Below, piece after piece: positions 43,898-51,912 of a stretch of 64,000 nucleotides of DNA (positions are counted from its first letter, which is position 1; every line of letters begins with the position of its first letter). Under the pieces are notes generated by a model. That model made no database searches and was not told the DNA's origin. It was given only the letters and a program-made list of their open reading frames with translations. Both the position numbers and the translations under genes were made by a program. The DNA comes from Fontisubflavum oceani. GTDB lineage: Bacteria; Pseudomonadota; Alphaproteobacteria; Rhodobacterales; Rhodobacteraceae. The stretch covers positions 2,666,001 through 2,730,000 of the forward strand of contig NZ_CP129111.1 of NCBI RefSeq assembly GCF_030407165.1, read 5' to 3'.

Positions 43898-45063
43898 ATG
43901 ACGGATCTCGCCTCGAACCCTCCCCGACCGACTGCCAGCGCCGTGATCGTCGCGGCCGGGCGCGGCACTCGGGTTGGCGGAGAAATTCCGAAGCAATACA
44001 AAGCGTTGTCCGGCGAAGCTGTTCTAACGCGGACGATCCGCGCCTTTGATCGCCATCCTGCCGTCGCAGAGATCATCGTCGTCAGACACGCGGATGACGG
44101 CGCATTGTTCGAGGCCGCCTGCCCAGAGACCGAGACGCCGCTCGTCGATGTGCTCGGCGGTGCAACTCGGGATGCCTCGGTCCAGGCCGGTCTCGCGGCC
44201 GCCGGCTATGATCTGGTTCTGATCCATGACGCGGCCCGGCCCCTGGTCAGCGCGGCGGTCATTGATGGCGTGCTGATCGCCCTTGTCGATCATGATGGGG
44301 CCGCGCCGGGCCTTGCGGTGACAGATGCGCTCTGGCGCGGCGCAACCGAAGTGGACGGGACCGAAGATCGCACCGGGCTTTGGCGCGCCCAGACCCCGCA
44401 AGGCTTTCACCGCGCCGCCATTTTGGCCGCCCATGCCGCCCATCCGGGCGGGGCCGCCGATGATGTGGAGGTTGCGCGCGCTTCTGGCTTGCGTGTAGCG
44501 ATCACGCCCGGCGATGAGGCCAACCTGAAGCTCACCCGCCCCGAAGATTTCGCCCGCGCCGCGAAAATGATGGAGACGCCACCCATGGATATTCGCACCG
44601 GCAATGGCTTCGATGTGCACCGGTTCGGCCCGGGCGATCACGTCATGCTCTGCGGCATCGCTGTGCCGCATGAACGCGGCTTGCAAGGCCATTCCGATGC
44701 CGATGTGGCGCTCCACACTGTGACCGACGCGATCTATGGCGCGCTGGCCGAGGGTGATATCGGCACGCATTTCTCGCCTTTAGATCCGCAATGGAAGGGC
44801 GCGGCGAGCCATGTTTTCCTGACCCATGCGGTCGAGCGCGCCGCCGAGCGGGGCTTCACGCTGACCCATGCCGATCTGACCCTGATCTGCGAACGGCCCA
44901 AGATCGGGCCTCATGCAGCGGAGATGCGGGCCGAACTTGCGCGGCTCCTGCGCGTGGATCTGGATCGGGTGTCGGTCAAGCAACCACATCGGAACGGCTC
45001 GGGTTTACCGGGCGTGAAGAAGGAATTGCAGCCATGGCAACCGTAACCTTGGTGGCGACATGA
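43898..45063 (+). CDS. ispDF: Bifunctional IspD/IspF of the MEP isoprenoid pathway, frame break near the 3' end
   Basis: The fused enzyme makes CDP-methylerythritol (IspD part, about residues 12-225: VIVAAGRGTRVGGEIPKQY, IHDAARPLVS) and cyclises the phosphorylated product (IspF part, about 228-385: GNGFDVHRFG, GHSDADVALH). The plain frame ends at 45046 in a foreign tail (QPHRNGSG). The other frame gives the conserved IspF end ATTSERLGFTGREEGIAA and stops at 45063. One extra G between AAG and CAACC at 44980/44981 restores it. The restored stop overlaps the pgpA ATG by 4 bp, which supports the restored reading. Because ispF is essential, an assembly error is likely. ATG 43898 is chosen; a TTG at 43841 is alternative. 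Confidence 0.92.
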
Positions 45064-45548
45064 CCCGGATGATCGCGACCGTTTTTGGCATTGGCCATCT
45101 CCGCCCTGCCCCTGGCACCTGGGGCAGCTTGGCCGCCCTTCCGCTGGCCTATGGTCTTCATCTCTTAGGTGGGTTCTGGCTTTTCTTCTTATCCACGATC
45201 ATCGTTACCGGCCTGGGCTGGTGGGCGACGCAGCAAGAAATTGTGGGCCAAGAAGACCAAGATCCATCCGAGATCGTGATTGACGAAGTTGCGGGCCAAT
45301 GGATCGCGCTTTGGCCGGTCTCCTTCGGGGCGATGTTCGCGAATGTCGATATGCTGCAGCTCTGGCCCGGGATTCTAACCGCCTTCGTGGTCTTCCGGCT
45401 GTTCGATATTCTCAAACCCGGCCCGGTTGGGTGGGCAGACGGCCTTGAGGGGCCGACCGGCGTGATGCTTGATGATGTCATCGCAGGTTGGCTGTCGGCC
45501 CTGGTGGTCGCCGTTCTGGCAGCGGTGGCCCACCTGGCGCTGATATGA
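45060..45548 (+). CDS. pgpA: Phosphatidylglycerophosphatase A
   Basis: 162-residue membrane phosphatase that makes phosphatidylglycerol. Typical blocks are GHLRPAPGTWGSLAALPLAY, EIVIDEVAGQWIAL with acidic metal ligands, FRLFDILKPGPVGWAD and GVMLDDVIAGWLSA. ATG 45060 overlaps the restored ispDF stop. The stop overlaps the next gene by 4 bp, giving an ispDF-pgpA-cinA operon. Confidence 0.95.
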   Translation: MTRMIATVFGIGHLRPAPGTWGSLAALPLAYGLHLLGGFWLFFLSTIIVTGLGWWATQQEIVGQEDQDPSEIVIDEVAGQWIALWPVSFGAMFANVDMLQLWPGILTAFVVFRLFDILKPGPVGWADGLEGPTGVMLDDVIAGWLSALVVAVLAAVAHLALI

Positions 45549-46027
45549 GCGCGGAGGCGGTCCTCCAAGCGTTCAAGGCCCGCGGGTGGATGCTGGCCAC
45601 CGCCGAAAGCTGCACCGGCGGGCTGATCGCGGGCGCGATCACCGATATCGCCGGCTCGTCGGCCGTTCTGGACCGGGGATTTGTCACCTATACCAATCGC
45701 GCGAAGATCGAGATGTTGGGGGTGCGCCCTGGCACGCTCGATCGCTTCGGTGCCGTTTCGGAGCAGGTGGCGGCCGAGATGGCGACCGGCGCATTGGCGC
45801 GGTCCAGCGCCGATGTAGCGATTTCAGTCACGGGCATCGCCGGGCCCGGCGGCTCAGACCATAAGCCCGAAGGGCGCGTCTGCTTTGGTTTGGCGACGAG
45901 CACCAGTGTCACAACCGAACAGGTCGACTTCGGGGCTTTGGGTCGCGCCGAAGTGCGTGCCGCGAGCGTGACCCATGCGCTCGCCCTTGTTCTCGAGGCC
46001 GCGACTCGCGATCATTCAGCCCCGTAA
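45545..46027 (+). CDS. pncC: CinA C-terminal domain protein (nicotinamide-nucleotide amidohydrolase)
   Basis: 160-residue stand-alone CinA-C domain, which deamidates nicotinamide mononucleotide in pyridine-nucleotide recycling. The motifs LATAESCTGGLIAGAIT (with the catalytic Ser/Cys region), VSEQVAAEMATGA and AISVTGIAGPGG are canonical. ATG 45545 overlaps pgpA by 4 bp. The last 16 bp overlap the convergent RatA-like gene. Confidence 0.92.
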   Translation: MSAEAVLQAFKARGWMLATAESCTGGLIAGAITDIAGSSAVLDRGFVTYTNRAKIEMLGVRPGTLDRFGAVSEQVAAEMATGALARSSADVAISVTGIAGPGGSDHKPEGRVCFGLATSTSVTTEQVDFGALGRAEVRAASVTHALALVLEAATRDHSAP

Positions 46028-46467
46028 ATCTCAGCCGCGCGGGTCTCAAATGCGCGTACGATTCGAGTCATCGCTTCATGGAAAAACATCCCTGCCGCGC
46101 CTTGGAGCAGCCGGTTCTTAAACTCGAAATCGACCTCAAAATGCACCTCGCAGCCGCCATCAGAGTCGGCGAAGCGCCAGCAAGACATCATGTGCTTAAA
46201 CGGGCCGTCGATATATTCGGTATCGATCCGGCGAATCTCGGGCCTCAGCGTGACCTTGGAGCCAAACCGTTCGCGGAACATCTTAAAGCCAACCACCAAA
46301 TCGGCGAGCATCACCTCGCCCGTGCCATCGGTCAGCGGTGAAACGGATCGGATACGGGCCGCCGTTGTCCAGGGGATGAACTCTGGATACTTGGCCACAT
46401 CGGCCACCAACGCATACATCTGATCGGCGCTATAGGGCAGTTGGCGGATCTCGGAATGGCTTGGCAT
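46012..46467 (-). CDS. RatA/Coq10-like START-domain protein
   Basis: 151 residues of the polyketide cyclase/SRPBCC (START) fold: LPYSADQMYALVADVAKYPEFIPW, VSPLTDGTGEVMLADLVVGFKMF and the C-terminal helix AGMFFHEAMTRIVRAFETRA. In mitochondria and alphaproteobacteria the family (Coq10) binds ubiquinone and supports respiration; in E. coli the homologue is named RatA. The ubiquinone role is the more likely here. It overlaps the 3' end of the CinA-like gene. Confidence 0.85.
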   Translation of the reverse strand: MPSHSEIRQLPYSADQMYALVADVAKYPEFIPWTTAARIRSVSPLTDGTGEVMLADLVVGFKMFRERFGSKVTLRPEIRRIDTEYIDGPFKHMMSCWRFADSDGGCEVHFEVDFEFKNRLLQGAAGMFFHEAMTRIVRAFETRAAEIYGAE

Positions 46468-46546
46468 CTGTGGCTTTTAACTTTCTTTTCGTCGGCGTCA
46501 TGTCGTAGAGTTCGGCGCAGAAATCAAGCCATGAGGCGGGGGCAGA

Positions 46547-47083
46547 ATGGCGCAGCGGGCCTATGAAATCGACATGATGATCTCGGCCAAGGCGATTGCG
46601 GCGCGGATCGAAGACTTGGCGCGCGAGATCGAGGCGGAGTTTGCCGGGACCGACAAACTGATCCTTGTCGGACTTCTTAGGGGCAGCTTTGTCTTTATCG
46701 CCGATCTGGTCCGCGAGCTGGATTTGCCAGTCGAAATCGACTTTCTGGAAGCGTCCTCCTATGGGAACAGCACGGAAAGTTCACGTGAGGTTCGAATATT
46801 GAAAGACCTGCGTGGGGAGATTGGTGGCCGCGATGTGCTGGTGGTCGAAGATATCGTCGATACCGGCCACACGTTGAACCATGTGACGACATTGCTGGCC
46901 TCTCGCGAGCCGCGCACGCTTAAAACCATCGCCCTGCTCGACAAGCCGACCCGGCGCGAAGTCGACATCAAAGCCAATTGGACCGGGTTTGAAATCCCGG
47001 ATGAATTTGTCGTGGGCTATGGCATTGATTACGCGCAACGCAATCGCAACCTGCCCTATATCGGCAAGGTGCGATTCATCTAA
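46547..47083 (+). CDS. hpt: Hypoxanthine phosphoribosyltransferase
   Basis: 178-residue purine salvage enzyme that converts hypoxanthine (and guanine) with PRPP to IMP/GMP. It has LILVGLLRGSFVFIADLVREL, the flexible loop SSYGNSTESS, the PRPP motif VLVVEDIVDTGHTL and purine-contact region DEFVVGYGIDYAQRNRNLPY. It stands alone between the RatA-like gene (divergent) and lipA (convergent, 26-bp gap). Confidence 0.96.
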   Translation: MAQRAYEIDMMISAKAIAARIEDLAREIEAEFAGTDKLILVGLLRGSFVFIADLVRELDLPVEIDFLEASSYGNSTESSREVRILKDLRGEIGGRDVLVVEDIVDTGHTLNHVTTLLASREPRTLKTIALLDKPTRREVDIKANWTGFEIPDEFVVGYGIDYAQRNRNLPYIGKVRFI

Positions 47084-47109
47084 TCCGAAGCGCGGCGCCG
47101 GTGAACCTC

Positions 47110-48063
47110 CTAAGCTTTCGCCAAAGTCGCCTCGCGCGCCGCGCGCAATTGCGTGAAATCATCGCCCGCATGGTAAGATGACCGGGTGAGCGGCGTGGCC
47201 GAGACCATCAAAAAGCCTTTGCCATAAGCGGCTTTTTCATAGGCTTTGAACTCTTCCGGCGTCACAAAGCGGTCCACCGCGTGGTGTTTCGGCGTCGGCT
47301 GCAGATACTGCCCAATAGTCAGAAAATCGATATCCGCGGCGCGCATATCTTCCATCACCTGCATCACAGCCTGTTTGTCTTCGCCCAAGCCAACCATGAT
47401 GCCAGATTTGGTGAACATCGACGGGTCGAGCTCCTTGACCCGCTGCAACAGCCGCAGCGAATGGAAATAGCGCGCGCCGGGCCGGACCTCCGGATAGAGA
47501 CCAGGCACGGTCTCGAGGTTGTGGTTGAACACATCCGGCTTGGCGGCCACGACCACCTCCAGCACCGCAGGATCACAGCGCAGGAAGTCTGGCGTCAGAA
47601 TCTCGATCGTGGTGCCGGGCGCCTGGCGGCGAATGGCGCGGATCGTTTGGGCGAAATGCTCCGCCCCGCCATCTTCGATATCGTCACGATCGACCGAGGT
47701 GATAACAACATGGTTCAGCCCGAGCTTCTTGACCGCGTCGGCCACCCGGCCCGGCTCAAACACATCCAAGTCTTCCGGCGGCTTGCCCGTGGCGATGTTG
47801 CAGAAGGTGCAGGCCCGGGTGCAGACCTCGCCCATGATCATCATCGTGGCGTGGCCTTGCGACCAGCATTCGCCAACATTCGGACAGCCCGCTTCTTCGC
47901 AGACTGTCGTCAGCTTGTGCTCGCGCATGATCTTATGGGTTTGCTTATATCCCTCGCCCACCGGGGCCTTCACCCGAATCCAATTCGGCTTCTTCGGTTG
48001 CGGGTTATCGGGGCGCCGCGCCTTCTCGGGATGGCGCTGCTCAGGAATTTTCAGGTCGCGCAT
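47110..48063 (-). CDS. lipA: Lipoyl synthase
   Basis: 317-residue radical-SAM enzyme that inserts sulphur into octanoyl groups. The auxiliary cluster cysteines are in CEEAGCPNVGEC, the SAM-cluster motif is CTRACTFCN, and the C-terminal RSSYHAGDDF motif is present. The start is the ATG at 48063 (MRDLKIPEQR); the open frame extends upstream to 48357 but that part has no LipA homology and is in the intergenic stretch. Confidence 0.96.
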   Translation of the reverse strand: MRDLKIPEQRHPEKARRPDNPQPKKPNWIRVKAPVGEGYKQTHKIMREHKLTTVCEEAGCPNVGECWSQGHATMMIMGEVCTRACTFCNIATGKPPEDLDVFEPGRVADAVKKLGLNHVVITSVDRDDIEDGGAEHFAQTIRAIRRQAPGTTIEILTPDFLRCDPAVLEVVVAAKPDVFNHNLETVPGLYPEVRPGARYFHSLRLLQRVKELDPSMFTKSGIMVGLGEDKQAVMQVMEDMRAADIDFLTIGQYLQPTPKHHAVDRFVTPEEFKAYEKAAYGKGFLMVSATPLTRSSYHAGDDFTQLRAAREATLAKA

Positions 48064-48602
48064 CGGGGTCTCCGTCACGGAATGGTTTAACATTAAATAA
48101 CCCCGATATGCCGCAATGTAACCTGTCAATCTGGCACAGGCGGCCTGCATCAGACGCAAAGCTGATACGGCAGAAGCTGCTTTATGAGGATTGACGGGTT
48201 TGTTTTCGGTCAGATCCGAAAGAAATCGTACATGGTCGTTGCCGCAAATCTGTTCAGCTCCACCTCTCGGCGGGCGCTGGTCCCCGACGACCGAACGTCT
48301 AGGAGGGATTTTAGCTGGCGACGCGGTGCAAAACAGGTCGTCGGGGGCTTCCCTCAAAAACGGTGCTGGTTAATCATCCGCCGGCAGACACACACCACCG
48401 CGCAATACAACCATAAGGCGATTCAGTTGAGATGTCATTTACTTGCAGATTAGAATTTCCGCAAAAATGCTAGAAAACATGTTTGTCTTCCGAGTTTGCG
48501 AAACCTGCGTAACCACCCTGCCTGTGGGCAGGTCTTGACCTACACACGGACAGGATGAATTCACCGGGCAATTCGGTCGAAGGGGCGTTTATCGCGGTGT
48601 CG
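48064..48602. other. 539-bp intergenic region with long inverted repeat
   Basis: No gene recognised. A plus-strand open frame (48184-48453) looks random and has no homology that I know. Structure seen: CCCCGACGACC (48282-48292) and GGTCGTCGGGG (48336-48346) form a perfect 11-bp inverted repeat with a 43-base loop. GAGGGA (48303-48308), inside the loop, is complementary to TCCCTC (48350-48355) outside it, a pseudoknot-like pattern. A small hairpin CCTGCC/GGCAGG lies at 48517-48532. The lipA promoter is expected in the right-hand flank of lipA. Confidence 0.5.
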
Positions 48603-49760
48603 TCAGTCGCGGCTGGCTGGAACGAATCCATATCGGCGCTCATAATGCTGCAAAAGGCGTTGAAGGCCGATTTTCAAGACGATCTTCCCGGAACGCGCCG
48701 ACCAGCCAAGCCGCTTTTCAGCCGATTCCAATCCCTCCAGGAAGCAGCAGACCCGCATCACCACATCGGACAACCCAGGCCCCAGCTCATCCATCGCATC
48801 CGAAACCCGTTGCCGGGCCGCGCGTGGCCCCTCGGCCAAACCGCTATCGGACAAGAACCCGCCACGGTCGCCGCCGGTCAAAAACCGGTCCCAATTCTGT
48901 GCAACACGTGGGCCCATCTGCGCCCGCTCAAAATCTTCGCGAAGCTTCTCCCCGGCTTGAACCAAATCCATCGTCAAGAATGGTTTCCCGTCCGCCCCCT
49001 TGCGCCGTGCCACCCCGGCCAACGGCGATTCCGCTAGGTTGACGCGGAGTTTTCGAGACGCGCCACCCTCTCCAACAGTCCGCTCCCCCCAGACCTGATG
49101 CTGCGCCTGGAAGGGTGTCGCGGCTTCGGCCAATTCCATCCCCGCATGGCGACGGCGGCGATCTTCGTCGATCAGACGTTTCAGGGCGGACTTTCCCATC
49201 GCAGTGATCTGATAGGTGCTGACCCGACCGCGTCGGGTCGTGGAAATCCAATCCTTCAATGCAAAGGCCTGCGCAACGGTGCGCTCCACCACGGCGGTCC
49301 GAGTCTGAGTGCCGTCATGCCCCGTGCGCAAGACCACGGCCTTGTCCATATCTTGCGCAACGACCAAAACGGCCTCCTTCTCGCATAGGCGGCGCAAGAT
49401 CCGGCGCGCCTCCCGGTTGATCGTCGGTTCATCGGATACCAGAGGGGACCGGTAGGGGGCTGTCATATGTGAAGGCTCCTTGGGCAAGTCAGTCAAATCG
49501 GTACTGGTTCGAGATGTCGCCGAGAGGGCTGTCAGCGCCTCGTCGATCAGCGGATCGTCGCGGGCCGTCTCCATGTGTCGGATCCGGCGCAAGATCGTGG
49601 ACGGATGCGCATTATGGGCCCGGGCAATCCCGCGCATGGATTGGCCAAGCGCAACATGGCGCAAATAGTGCTCCGGCCCTGCTGGCAGCCAAGACGGCAG
49701 ACAGAGGTCACTGATGTGGTCTTTCTGAGAGGTCACGAGGAGGCGCCCTCCGGTTTGCAA
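48603..49760 (-). CDS. Helix-turn-helix protein with C-terminal DUF6456-like domain
   Basis: 385 residues. The N-terminus has a helix-turn-helix-like stretch (LGQSMRGIARAHNAHPSTILRRIRHME). The middle part looks like a second winged-helix element (RGRVSTYQITAMGKSALKRLI). The C-terminus (LRVNLAESPLAGVARRKG, FLTGGDRGGF, ALGPGLSDVVMRVCCFLEGLE-like sequence) matches the domain I know as DUF6456, widespread in alphaproteobacteria. A transcription-factor role is inferred. It is divergent from the DUF6477-like gene, an arrangement I associate with Rhodobacterales. Start at 49760 is not certain. Confidence 0.7.
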   Translation of the reverse strand: MQTGGRLLVTSQKDHISDLCLPSWLPAGPEHYLRHVALGQSMRGIARAHNAHPSTILRRIRHMETARDDPLIDEALTALSATSRTSTDLTDLPKEPSHMTAPYRSPLVSDEPTINREARRILRRLCEKEAVLVVAQDMDKAVVLRTGHDGTQTRTAVVERTVAQAFALKDWISTTRRGRVSTYQITAMGKSALKRLIDEDRRRRHAGMELAEAATPFQAQHQVWGERTVGEGGASRKLRVNLAESPLAGVARRKGADGKPFLTMDLVQAGEKLREDFERAQMGPRVAQNWDRFLTGGDRGGFLSDSGLAEGPRAARQRVSDAMDELGPGLSDVVMRVCCFLEGLESAEKRLGWSARSGKIVLKIGLQRLLQHYERRYGFVPASRD

Positions 49761-49948
49761 GCTGTGGATAACAGCGCCAAACCTTGGCTTTATTGATTAC
49801 GGAAGCGTTAAAATCTGTGGAAAAGCTATGAATTGTTTTCAAATTGTAAACATATTTGACAGACCGTACGCAGCTTCAAAAAATGCGCAACACACGACCC
49901 GGCCAAGACAAAATCTCCCTCTCATGATCATAAGGGATGGAGGGTCTG

Positions 49949-50224
49949 ATGACCGAACTAGCTGCCACTTTGTCGATGATGCGTCGTCCGCCGCTCCTGG
50001 TGCGCGCGGCAAGATTCGGTGCCGCGGTGATGGCCGGGAGGAGCCGTAAATCCGACGGATCAAACCAACCGTCTCTGAACCGTCTGCTGGAAGAAGAAGA
50101 GGCGTTGAACACGGCACGGATCACCGGGGAGGCCGGATATTCTCCAACCCGCCACGTGGAGGTTTTGACCGTGCTTGTAAGCGCCGCCACGCCAACACGA
50201 CATCTCGCGGCTACGCCGACTTAG
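49949..50224 (+). CDS. DUF6477-like small protein
   Basis: 91 residues: MTELAATLSMMRRPPLLVRA, then RLLEEEEALNTARITGEAGYSPTRHVEVLTVLV-type sequence. The pattern of an N-terminal RRPPLLVRAAR block and a C-terminal acidic helix plus TRHVEVL fits the small Rhodobacterales family that I recall as DUF6477; the function is unknown. GGAGGG precedes the ATG at 49949. The gene is divergent from the DUF6456-like gene, with 188 bp between, and tail-to-tail with mttB. Confidence 0.65.
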   Translation: MTELAATLSMMRRPPLLVRAARFGAAVMAGRSRKSDGSNQPSLNRLLEEEEALNTARITGEAGYSPTRHVEVLTVLVSAATPTRHLAATPT

Positions 50225-50236
50225 CCTAGGTAGCAC

Positions 50237-51774
50237 CTAGACGAAGGCGTCCGGCATCTCGTCTTTGCGCTTCGCGATATAGGCTTTCAGCGCCTCATCA
50301 ACGGCCGGGTCTAACATCGGCTGTTGGTATTCCGCTAGGAGCTTCTCGACGCGGAGCGCGGCCAATTGCATTGTGTCGCGCTCCCCTTCATCCGCCCAAG
50401 TTTCGAACGGTTTGTAATCCAACAGATCGCTGCGCCAAAACGCGTCTTTGAAATGGGCCTGGGTGTGGGCGCAGCCGAGGTAGTGCCCGCCCGGCCCCAC
50501 TTCACGGATCGCATCCATGGCTTGCGCGTCTTCAGATGTATCGACACCCGCCGCCAGCTTGTGCAACACGCCCAGTTGATCGGCATCCATCACAAACTTC
50601 TCGAAACTCGAAACCAACCCCCTTCGAGCCATCCGCAGGAATGGAGCATGAAGTTCACACCGGAAAGAAGCCCGGCATTCAAGGAGTTGGCCGTTTCATA
50701 GGCCGCCTGCGCATCAGGCAATTTCGAACCGTTAAATGACCCAGCCGACCGATAGGGCAACCCAAGCCGCCGAGCCAGTTGGCCGGCCCCATAGGTGATC
50801 TGGCTGGCCTCGGGCGTGCCAAAAGTCGGGGCTCCGGAATTCATGTCGATTGAGGTCACAAAAGCGCCAAAGATTGCCGGTGCGCCGGGCCGGATCAATT
50901 GGCTATAGGCCACGCCGGCCAGCACCTCGGCCAAGACTTGCGTCAACGTGCCCATCACGCTCACCGGCGCCATGGCACCCCCAACGATGAAGGGCGAGAT
51001 GATGCATGCCTGTCCGGCGGCGGCATATTCCTCAAGCGCGCCCATCATCACATTGTCAAATGTCAGCGGCGAGTTGATATTGATCAGCGAGGTCATCACC
51101 GCGTTCTGCTCAACGACATCCGCACCGAAGAGTATGCGGCACATTTCAACCGAGTCCCGCGCCCGGTCTGGGTCGGTCACCGAACCCATGAACGGTTTGT
51201 CGCTCAGCGACATATGGGCATAGAGCATATCGAGATGGCGCTTGTTCACGGGCACATCTGTCGGCTCGCAAACGGTACCGCCAGAGTGGTGCAACCATTT
51301 CGACATATAGCCGAGCTTCACGAATTTCTCGAAATCCGCCATGGTCGCATAGCGCCGCCCGCCCGCACTGTCGCGCACGAAGGGCGGGCCATAGACCGGG
51401 GCCAAAACCAGATTCCGACCGCCAATCTCGACATTTCGATCTGGGTTCCGCGCGATCTGCGTGAATTGCGACGGCGCTGTGGCACATAGCTCGCGAGCGA
51501 GGCCCTTGGGGATGCGCACCCGTTCGCCATCAACAGTCGCGCCCGCCGCGCGCCAACGCTCCAACGCGCCGGGGTTTTCCACAAAGGCAACGCCAATCTC
51601 TTCTAAGACGGTCTCCGCATTTGCTTCGATGATTTCGAGCGCTTCGTCGCTGAGCACCTCGAGATCGGGGATATTCCGTTCGATATAGCGCGCCGCCTCG
51701 ATCCGAACCGCCGTCCGTTCGGCCCGCCGCGCGGCCCCGCCGCCTCCCCGTGTTCTCCGCCGTGCTTCGGCCAT
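50237..51774 (-). pseudogene. mttB: MttB-superfamily methyltransferase (trimethylamine/betaine type), frame interrupted
   Basis: About 512 residues when restored. The first frame (from 51774) contains RYIERNIPDLEVLSDEALEI, RIPKGLARELCATAPS and FMLHSCGWLEGG and then runs into foreign sequence. The other frame continues with LVSSFEKFVMDADQLG and GPGGHYLG to the end at 50237. One extra G in the coding-strand G5 run (plus-strand C5 at 50618-50622) joins them. There is no in-frame TAG, so it is a non-pyrrolysine member, a group that includes glycine-betaine:corrinoid methyltransferases. No corrinoid protein gene is adjacent. It is divergent from guaA. Confidence 0.85.
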
Positions 51775-51912
51775 CGGTTCTCTCCCCGAAAATCTGCTTG
51801 GTGTCAGGTTTATCGCGCCGTTTCAGGACAGCACAGCCGGATTGCGGCGATTGCGGGGGAAAGCGACATCGCCGGGCTTGCACGCGCGCCGATGCTTGCC
51901 TATTGCCGTTCC

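Noticed and set aside
48064..48357. N-terminal extension of lipA
   Set aside because: The open frame continues but LipA homology begins at the ATG at 48063 (MRDLKIPEQR); the extension looks like non-coding sequence.
48184..48453. 89-codon plus-strand open frame in the lipA upstream gap
   Set aside because: No convincing ribosome-binding site, mixed composition and no known family; part of it overlaps the inverted repeat.
50600..50640. Pyrrolysine read-through as explanation for the split mttB
   Set aside because: There is no TAG at the junction; the two frames differ by one base at a G5 run.
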